This document shows, piece after piece, positions 21,790-29,800 of a stretch of 64,000 nt of DNA. Position 1 is the stretch's first letter. Every line of letters begins with the position of its first letter. A program made the position numbers and the translations under genes. The stretch covers positions 13,093,196-13,157,195 of the forward strand of contig NC_048547.1 in NCBI RefSeq assembly GCF_902806685.2, written 5' to 3'. The stretch comes from Maniola hyperantus (Eukaryota > Arthropoda > Insecta > Lepidoptera > Nymphalidae). A model generated the notes under the pieces. The model worked only from the letters and a program-made list of their open reading frames with translations, was not told where the DNA came from and searched no databases.

Positions 21790-23185
21790 TAGTAGTAGCG
21801 CCGCGTCTTAACTTCCTTGCACGCGTCTTGCATACCCTATCCCGCACTCGGCGCCAATGAGATAAAGTAAAACGACCGGGCTGTGCAAACACCTGTTTAT
21901 TACTGAATTATTGCAGTTGCACTCGCGCGCCAGCGGCGGTGCGTCTTCAGTGTCGTAGTAGGTACATAGACAGTTGTGCATATACATCAGTCGCTCAAGT
22001 GCAATTTGCTCCATACAAACTCATAGAAACTATATTTGACGCACCGCATCGCGTAACGCAACGTAGGTGCGTAGGTAGGTATCTTTAAGGTACGGCCACA
22101 CTTGCGCGTCAAGAACGCGGAATGCGGGAGCGTCCATGACGCGAATCTATATTGCACAGCTACGCAACATATTTGTAGGTAGTTCATCAAAAATTTTAAA
22201 GTCAAAAAACCAAGAAAATATAAAATTGAATAGGTATAAAAAAAATTAGTTTATCCCCAAGGGAGTTTAGGTAAAAAGCGACGATATAATATTTATACTA
22301 CTAAATAATTACTCTAAATTTACCCTACGATAGCGTTGAGCTGAGATCTTGTACACTAATTCAATAATTTATTGTTATATCTAGTTAAAAAAAACGTTCT
22401 ATATCTACGTTCGAATCGATATCGTATCGGAATGAAGGTAAAATGAAACATTTATGCAAAAAAAAAACTCTATTTTTAGAAATTCGTGAAGGTATCAAAA
22501 TCAAATTTAAGAAATCGAGAATAATTGCTTTAATAATTAGATATTTATTAATCAATTAAGTAGATGGACCAAAAACAAATTATTGAATAGGTTTTATTAT
22601 ATTTACAGAACTCAGATTTTACCTTCATTTAGATAATTTAATAGATAAAAATATCGATAAATTCGGAGTTCCCGATGCTCAAAACACATATATTTTGTGA
22701 TGTTCATATAGTTATTTATATAATTTTTTGATAGTTGCCGTACTTTCTGGTATACTGACTTGAAGTTCATAATTTTGAATACATATATTGCGTAAGTATT
22801 ATTAAAAACACTTATTTTTTAAATAATAATTACTAATAAACAATTCGCCTATACAATTGAATGATTCAAATTGACAATTTACAAAAACCAAGAATTACAA
22901 ACCAAGTAATGCTAGAAACAGTAAAGTAACACCCCACCCACTCCAGTTCACATTGCGTTGAAAAGGTCAGTGTGTACGAGGGCTTAAATCAAATCATGGA
23001 ATTTAAAACATAAATTTGAATAAACCATTTGATTTGTAACGTTACGTGTTGGTAGTGTTATTGGGTGGCGTAGGGTGTTGCAAGTGTGTCCAGCACAGAA
23101 TTCAGAAAAGATATAGAAATGGTAAAAGTTCGTCTTGTCTTGTCGCCGCGCAGATGTGTAGTGAAACATAAGTACGCGTTAGAGT
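21790..23185. other. No gene recognised; GC-rich to 22140, then AT-rich
   Basis: 21790-22140 is CpG-rich (gcgccgcgtcttaac; cactcgcgcgccagcggcggtgcg). At 22090 a single ggtacggccacacttgcgcg MITE-like end is visible without a clear partner. The remainder is AT-rich and unassigned. Confidence 0.35.
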
Positions 23186-23189
23186 GAAG

Positions 23190-23454
23190 CCACACGATGC
23201 ACTGCATCGGCAGTGTGAAGCCTGAGTAGTACCGCTACGTCATCATAAGTAAAAATCACTGTACCATGCTACACGACGCGGTACGACGTCGTGCGGCGCC
23301 GCAACACACGCGCAACGGGCTTGGGACCAGAGAGACAAGACGGGAAGGGATGGGCGGCGAAACGCTATACTTTCTGGCGAGCAGCAATGCAATGCCCGTG
23401 TTGCACCGAATACTCAAACTAACAGCGGTGCGGCGCCGCAACGCATCGTATGCC
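23190..23454. mobile_element. GC-rich TIR element, diverged copy 3
   Basis: gccacacgatgc at the left, ccgcaacgcatcgtatgcc at the right, gtgcggcgccgcaac cores inside; much of the interior differs from copies 1 and 2. Confidence 0.55.
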
Positions 23455-23563
23455 CTCATTTTTACCATAAAACAGACATATTAGCATATGGCATTATATG
23501 TAGTTTAATTTACGTTTCTTTGGACGCCGGGGAAGAACTTTTCTATATGTGAAATTAATATAA
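23448..23563. repeat. Flank repeat F2 (partner 21671-21785)
   Basis: Nearly identical to 21671-21785 (cctcatttttaccataaaac; ggacgccggggaagaac). Confidence 0.75.
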
Positions 23564-24548
23564 ATTGGCGATGCGCTGTCCCGGTATTCAAAAACAAGAG
23601 ATACCATTTCCATTATCTTATTTGAAAATCTGCGGTACTCAGCTTCTAAAACATTGACACTGGACGTTCGTGAAAACAAAATAAATATGACACATCATAT
23701 TTTTCAAATTACGATTAATAATAATTATCTAATTATAAAACTTATATTCATAGTAATTTTTTTTCTAATTATGATAATATATTACGTCTCTATATTACAA
23801 AATTAATCGGTTTAGTTAGACCCGCCACTTTTAAGTAAACTCAAATTTTTAGAATAAATTCGATAAAAAAGAATTAACACCATTGAAAAACAAAACCACC
23901 TAAAAGGCATTCACCAAACTTAAAAAAATGAGCACCAAAATTATAAAATATAGCACATAGTAGGTCTTTGTTTCAATTTTCTAAAATAAGGTTTCATAAT
24001 AGTCCAGCATAATTAGTGTTACAAGTAAAGACCCAATTTTGGAGAATTATTTCGTTTCCAAAATAGCACCTCTGTACCATTTTTCAAACCAGAACAAAAT
24101 ATTTTTTACAAACTTCGAGAACCACATTAATATAATAATTAATTATTGTGTGTATGCTACATAATATACTTAATAAACCATTAATATGTACAATATAAAA
24201 TACTTTAAAGAAAACCTAGTAAAAGATACATTACAAGGTTAGGATTTATAATTACTAATTATTATTTATTGTTGTCATAATATAAACAATTTGTCATTTA
24301 CTAGGTTTTTATTTAAAATAGCCAATCATATTTAAATATTTAAAAAAACATAAAACATATTTGATCACAAAAGTCGGCTGTCTTTCAAAATAACTGTACC
24401 TATATTATTATAGAAAGGTTTTTTACCATTTAGAATTCCGTAGTTAAATATTGGTTCTAATTCAATTGGATACGACTACGCGGCGAGAATTTATCCTCAA
24501 CGAAAAATTAAAATTTGCATAGACCGTCAAAATGACAACGACCCACTA
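23564..24548. other. AT-rich, no feature recognised
   Basis: Low-complexity AT-rich sequence with no coding signal or recognised repeat. Confidence 0.45.
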
Positions 24549-24549
24549 C

Positions 24550-24829
24550 TATACTCTATCCACAGAAACAAGTTTAGTATAGGGATCTCTCTGTTACGTT
24601 ATCCCATACAAATGACAAAGACAAAAATCTCAGTGGGCGTTAACCATTTTGAATCACGATACTATATTTTTTGAAAACTTTCTTCGTTCGTTCTCTAATG
24701 TTCTGTCGTTCTCTAATAGTGTAGTAGTTCTCTAATAGTTCGTTTGTAATTGGTTGGCCAAATGGTTAACACCCACTGAGTTTTTTGTCTTTGTCATTTG
24801 TATGGGATTACGTAACAGAGAGAACCATT
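24550..24829. mobile_element. Long-TIR MITE, copy 1
   Basis: The left arm (ctctctgttacgttatcccatacaaatgac ... ctcagtgggcgttaacc) and the right arm (ggttaacacccactgag ... gtcatttgtatgggattacgtaacagagag) are inverted over about 85-95 bp. The second copy is at 62700-62972. No open frame. Confidence 0.75.
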
Positions 24830-24835
24830 TAATAA

Positions 24836-24905
24836 CGCTCCATCTTAGGCTGCATCATCACTTGCCACGGTCGGATTACAGCCAAGCACTAGTCTATAAA
24901 TAAAA
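24836..24905 (+). mobile_element. LINE 3' UTR scrap
   Basis: ctccatcttaggctgcatcatcacttgcca...gccaagcactagtctataaataaaa matches the end of the LINE remnant at 50250-50545. Confidence 0.5.
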
Positions 24906-24988
24906 AACCTTCTACTAACACCTGTTCGTGGATAGAATATTCATGTATGTTTTCGCCAATAGATTACTTTATAATGCATATATTATGC

Positions 24989-25078
24989 TGACAGTTGACA
25001 CATGTCAACTGTCATGTCAAAAGTACGTTTACCATTAGATTAAGGACTAAAATCGTACTTTTGACATGACAGTTGACA
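24989..25078. mobile_element. Foldback element 'TGACAGTTGACA' (copy 1)
   Basis: The left arm 25003-25027 (tgtcaactgtcatgtcaaaa...) pairs with 25054-25078. The left side has an extra palindrome, tgacagttgaca/catgtcaactgtca. The interior attaaggactaaaatcgtac is found reversed in the element at 26279. Confidence 0.7.
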
Positions 25079-25099
25079 CATAGAGCAACTATGCATAGT

Positions 25100-26278
25100 C
25101 CTTTCTCAAAATGTATACATTATATTCACTTTGTTGTTTGTTTTAACATACATATTAGTCCCAATATTTAACTAATAATTCAAAAAAACTAATAGCAAGC
25201 TATGTTGGTAAACTATTTTTAGTAGTTTTATATTAATTGATATTATTATTTAGTTATGTAGTAGTGACGTATGGTAACTATGTATGTACGATGAAACTTG
25301 TTTAACATCAGACGAATATCAATAAAGAAATTCGTTAATTAAACTTTTTTATTTAATTACATTATTAATTACAAAATTAATTTAATTATATTAAATTACC
25401 TTTTGCTGTGCTGATGATTTGTTGGAATCGACTAAAATTTCTACTTTTTTAGACGAAAAGAATATAATTTAACGTGTAATATAGCACTTGAATAATTTGT
25501 GAGTACAATTTAAGTTTCATGATAATAATAATTATTATGAATGTGAATTAAAAATCGAGATAATTATGAATTTACACAATTGAACACAACAGTGTGGCTA
25601 ATTCTGTTTAACCAATCTTTAAACTAAACTAAAATGACAGGTTAAAACATAATATTGTTATCTCTTTTAAAACACGGTATTTTTGTGCTGTGGAAAAAAT
25701 ATAATAATGTGTTAAATTGTCAGTTAAATTTTAGAGTGGCCAGAGTGAACTAGAGTGAGAAAAAATCTAAAAACGTATAAACAGGATAGTATTAGCAATA
25801 ATAAGCAATCGAAAAATGTTAATTTCAGTTTATAAACTTATATAATGAATATTATAATTCATTTTAAAGATTTCACTTTTTTTAATCTGTTCTACAAATA
25901 TCCAAAACGCATGATACCGTAACCGCCATGTTAATTCCGACTGTGACGTCACTAAAAAGATGGCGGGTGTGGTTACTACTAAATAATGGTACTACTATTT
26001 AGTAGTACCATAATTTAGTAGTAGTAAATTATCACTTTAGGATCAAATTATAACACTTTTCAAAAAGGGGTAAACTACCCTATTATTTATTATTAATTAT
26101 TTCGTCCGTTAGTTCAGACATTGTGAACAACAAATTTAGCCACAATATATGATAGCAACACAATTTATAAATTTAAATTAATTTAAGTAAAACGTCACAG
26201 TCTAACAAATCATCAGACAACACACAAAAAAAATAAAAGTACAACAATTGTACGTATAACGCGTAAAATTTAACTTCT
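25100..26278. other. AT-rich DNA downstream of the AGAP stop codon; possible 3' UTR
   Basis: No coding signal. A candidate poly(A) signal for the minus-strand gene is tttatt at 26086-26091 (AATAAA on the minus strand, about 355 nt after the stop). Another lies only 9 nt past the stop (26433-26438), which is too close to be likely. A small palindrome is at 25986-26012 (ggtactactatttagtagtacc). 25600-25640 holds a half copy of the foldback end seen at 4977. Confidence 0.3.
25682..25770. repeat. Copy of the last AGAP intron/exon junction
   Basis: tttgtgctgtggaaaaaatataat...taaattgtcagttaaatttt matches 26841-26893, the acceptor region of the last exon. Continuing, gtgaactagagtgagaaa matches 27079-27097. 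It is thus a displaced duplicate of the intron 3' end, about 1.16 kb downstream of the original. Confidence 0.6.
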
Positions 26279-26395
26279 CACGCGCCATTTTAACTTTTTG
26301 TGTCAAATTTCATGTGGAAAGTACGATTTTAGTCCTTATTTTAAAGGTGAACCGTATTTTTGACATGACAGTTGACACATCGTTAAAATGGCGTG
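26279..26395. mobile_element. Foldback element 'TGACAGTTGACA' (copy 2), next to the AGAP stop
   Basis: cacgcgccattttaac and gttaaaatggcgtg are terminal inverted repeats. Inside, agtacgattttagtccttat and gacatgacagttgacac match the element at 24989. It starts about 50 nt past the stop codon, so it is probably in the 3' UTR. Confidence 0.65.
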
Positions 26396-26446
26396 TTAGG
26401 GGTCATTTTGTACGGACTGTATATTTTAATATTTTATTATATTATA

Positions 26447-26845
26447 TTACACAATACTCCCACATTTACCATTAGTCAAAGATAGATTAGGTCCGAAAGA
26501 GGGCCTGCCTAGAGTTTGGTTGAAATCGAAACCATTATTCATGTACTGGTTATTCTGTAGACCGATTAGGATTTCTACTAGGGCGTTAGAAGCGCTCTGA
26601 GCGTTTAGTAGATCGAAAATGATGCAATTGCACTCTGGTTCTGGGGTCTTGGTACTTTTCGCACTGGAGCTAGAGCTAGTGGAGTTCGTTCCGGAGCTGG
26701 TGGGGGGGTTTGGGTGGAGGGGGCAGGTGATTTGGAGGTTTTTGGGGAATTGGGTGGGTATGCCTGAGAGGTGGTTGGCGGCGGCCCGCGCGTAGAACAC
26801 GCAGGTGTGGCCGTCAGAGTCGGGGAAGTTCGGGTTGCCGTTGTG
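26447..26845 (-). CDS. CenG1A: AGAP exon 14 (last): ankyrin end and C-terminal tail
   Basis: Phase 0 start after ...ttcaacag. It encodes HNGNPNFPDSDGHTC and FYARAA, the second half of the ankyrin stretch that in relatives reads QLLIW(H/Y)... then AYARRA. Next comes a Pro/Ser/Thr tail (SSGTNSTSSSSSAKSTKTP), an IIFDLLNAQ helix-like segment and an Asn-rich end, finishing GKCGSIV and TAA at 26447-26449. The tail after FYARAA is lineage-specific. Confidence 0.88.
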   Translation of the reverse strand, partial: HNGNPNFPDSDGHTCVFYARAAANHLSGIPTQFPKNLQITCPLHPNPPTSSGTNSTSSSSSAKSTKTPEPECNCIIFDLLNAQSASNALVEILIGLQNNQYMNNGFDFNQTLGRPSFGPNLSLTNGKCGSIV

Positions 26846-29800
26846 CTGTTGAAAAAATATAATTATCTATTAAATTGTCAGTTAAATTTTGAAGTCCCGC
26901 AAATTGCTAATGCGCTTGGCCGCCATTTTAGTGACGTCAGCACTAGACTGAAGTTTCGAGCTGATGGTATATTTTTATTTCGGCTGACGTCAAAATGACG
27001 TCATTTCGATGTTAATGAGACATGGTTCCAGCGCAATAGCAAATGCGGGTTGATTACAAATAAATGAATAAAATAAATAGTGAACTAGAGTGAGAAAGGT
27101 CTCGGTTTGATCCTGACTTCGACATCTGTCAAATATTAGGCTAGGGCTGACGTGAAACCAAAGAAACCTAGTCGCTTCATAGCTTACCTAGCGTCAAATG
27201 TAGGTAATATTTTTTTATAACTCATTACTGATATTTCCCTCTCACACTGTCACTGTCCCTCTCTCCCTATCAGCAGTTGTGCGGCTGCCAGATGCCTCTT
27301 ACCAACCGTAGCTTGACGCTTGTACTTCAAACAACATCTAACTTTCTCTTTTCCATCTCACTCGTCACTACCTTTCTTCTTTCTTCCTGTCATTCACCCA
27401 TAGCCACTGTAGCGTACCCTCGGCCCCAATCGCTTCCGCTGCTCTCAAAGCTTCACCCCCCGAACCGCCTGATACCGCTGGCTCGCATGAGAGAAACGCT
27501 TATCGCTTATACTTCAAACAATATCTTTCTCTTTCTATTTTACTCTCCTCCTCTCTCTTACTCACCCATATCAGCAGCAGCGCAGCCGCCAAAAGCCCCG
27601 CATCAACCGTAGCTTGACGCTCGTACTTCAAACAACATCCATCTCTCTCTTTCCTTCTCACTCGTCATCTCTCTCTCTCTCTGTCACTCACCCATATCAG
27701 CAGCTGTGCAGCCGCCAGATGCCCCGCGGCGGCCGCAGCTCTCAGCGCTAGTGCCCGTTCGACGGGGGCGGGCGCGCGTGGTGGGGGCGCGGCCAATAGC
27801 CTCGCTAGAGTACCCACGCCCCCCCTCGCCCCTGCCGCTCTTAGAGCTTCACCCCCCGATCCCCCTGATACCGCCGGCTCGCATGACAGGAACGCTCACC
27901 GCTCATACTTCAAACAATATCTTTCTCTTTCTATCTTACTCTCCTCTTCTCTCTTACTCACCCATATCAGCAGCTGTGCAGCCGCCAGATGCCCCGCGGC
28001 GGCCGCAGCTCTCAGCGCTAGTGCCCGTTCGACGGGCGCGGGTGCGCGTGGTGGGGGCGCAGCCAGTAGCCTCGCTAGAGTACCCACGCCCCCCCTCGCC
28101 CCTGCCGCTCTTAGAGCCTCACCCCCCGATCCCCCTGATACCGCCGGCTCGCATGACAGGAACGCTCGTCGCTCGTATTTTAAACGTATCCATCTAGAAT
28201 ACAAAAAAAAATAGTGTGACCACAAAGTAGTAATAGTATTACAGAAGTTCGACGAAGTCGTTTAGATAAAGCAATCGTGCGGTAAGTGCGGGACGAGGGA
28301 ATTACCCAAACTGGCCCCGTAGTTAGGGTTGAAGATTTTGGCATGAAGGAAACATAACTTACCATTCCTTCCCCTCCCTCCCTGGTGGAGGTCACGATGA
28401 GTTTGATGTGTCCGCGCAGGTCAGCCTCCCATATCGCGTTGGCGAGCGAGTTGCCCATCGCCACCATTAATAATGAGCTTCGCTTCAAAAAGGCAAGATT
28501 TTGGCAAGAAAGAAATATAACTTACCGTTCCTTCTCTTCCCTGGTGGAGGTCGCGATGGGTTTGATGTGTCCGCGCAGGTCGGCCTCCCATATCGAGTTG
28601 GCGAGCGAGTTGCCCATCGCCACCATTAATAATGAGCTTCGCTTCAAAAAGGCAAGATTTTGGCAAGAAAGAAATATAACTTACCGTTCCTTCTCTTCCC
28701 TGGTGGAGGTCGCGATGGGTTTGATGTGTCCGCGCAGGTCGGCCTCCCATATCGCGTTGGCGAGCGAGTTGCCCATCGCCACCATTAATAATGAGCTTCG
28801 CTTCAAAAAGGCAAGATTTTGGCAAGAAAGAAATATAACTTACCGTTCCTTCTCTTCCCTGGTGGAGGTCGCGATGGGTTTGATGTGTCCGCGCAGGTCG
28901 GCCTCCCATATCGCGTTGGCGAGCGAGTTGCCCATCGCCACCATTAATAATGAGCTTCGCTTCAAAAAGGCAAGATTTTGGCAAGAAAGAAATATAACTT
29001 ACCGTTCCTTCTCTTCCCTGGTGGAGGTCGCGATGGGTTTGATGTGTCCGCGCAGGTCGGCCTCCCATATCGAGTTGGCGAGCGAGTTGCCCATCGCCAC
29101 CATTAATAATGAGCTTCGCTTCAAAAAGGCAAGATTTTGGCAAGAAAGAAATATAACTTACCGTTCCTTCTCTTCCCTGGTGGAGGTCGCGATGGGTTTG
29201 ATGTGTCCGCGCAGGTCGGCCTCCCATATCGCGTTGGCGAGCGAGTTGCCCATCGCCACCATTAATAATGAGCTTCGCTTCAAAAAGGCAAGATTTTGGC
29301 AAGAAAGAAATATAACTTACCGTTCCTTCTCTTCCCTGGTGGAGGTCGCGATGGGTTTGATGTGTCCGCGCAGGTCGGCCTCCCATATCGAGTTGGCGAG
29401 CGAGTTGCCCATCGTCACCATTACGCTCACGTGACCCAACCTGGAAACAAAATCATACATTAGCAATATATATTATAAAAAAAGGAAAATTGCTGACTGC
29501 CCGATTGACTGACTGACTGACTGATCTATCAACGCACAGCTCAAACTACTGGACGGATCGGACTGAAATTTGGCATGCAGATAGTAGCTATTATAACGTA
29601 GACATCCAAAAGGATAAGAAAGGATTTTTGAACCCCTAAAGGGGTAAAATAGGGGTTTGAAATTTTTGTAGTCCACGCGGACAAAGTAGCGATCATAAGC
29701 TAGTATCTATTAGGATGTTGCCTAAAAAATCAATCAAGCAAATATCATAAATAAACCTACCCTTTATGATTTCTCTATGATTACTAAATAATACATTTAG

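Noticed and set aside
27706..28197. 163-codon plus-strand Pro-rich frame
   Set aside because: It is antisense to the ankyrin exon and its first copy; CT-rich spacers keep it open.
28421..29386. 321-codon minus-strand open frame (GGRPARTHQTH repeats)
   Set aside because: It is the wrong frame of the exon array, open for the same periodicity reason; the true ArfGAP frame is different and has a stop after each donor.
28385..29434. 349-codon plus-strand open frame
   Set aside because: It exists only because the 159-bp unit is a multiple of three; it runs antisense to the array and has no family resemblance.
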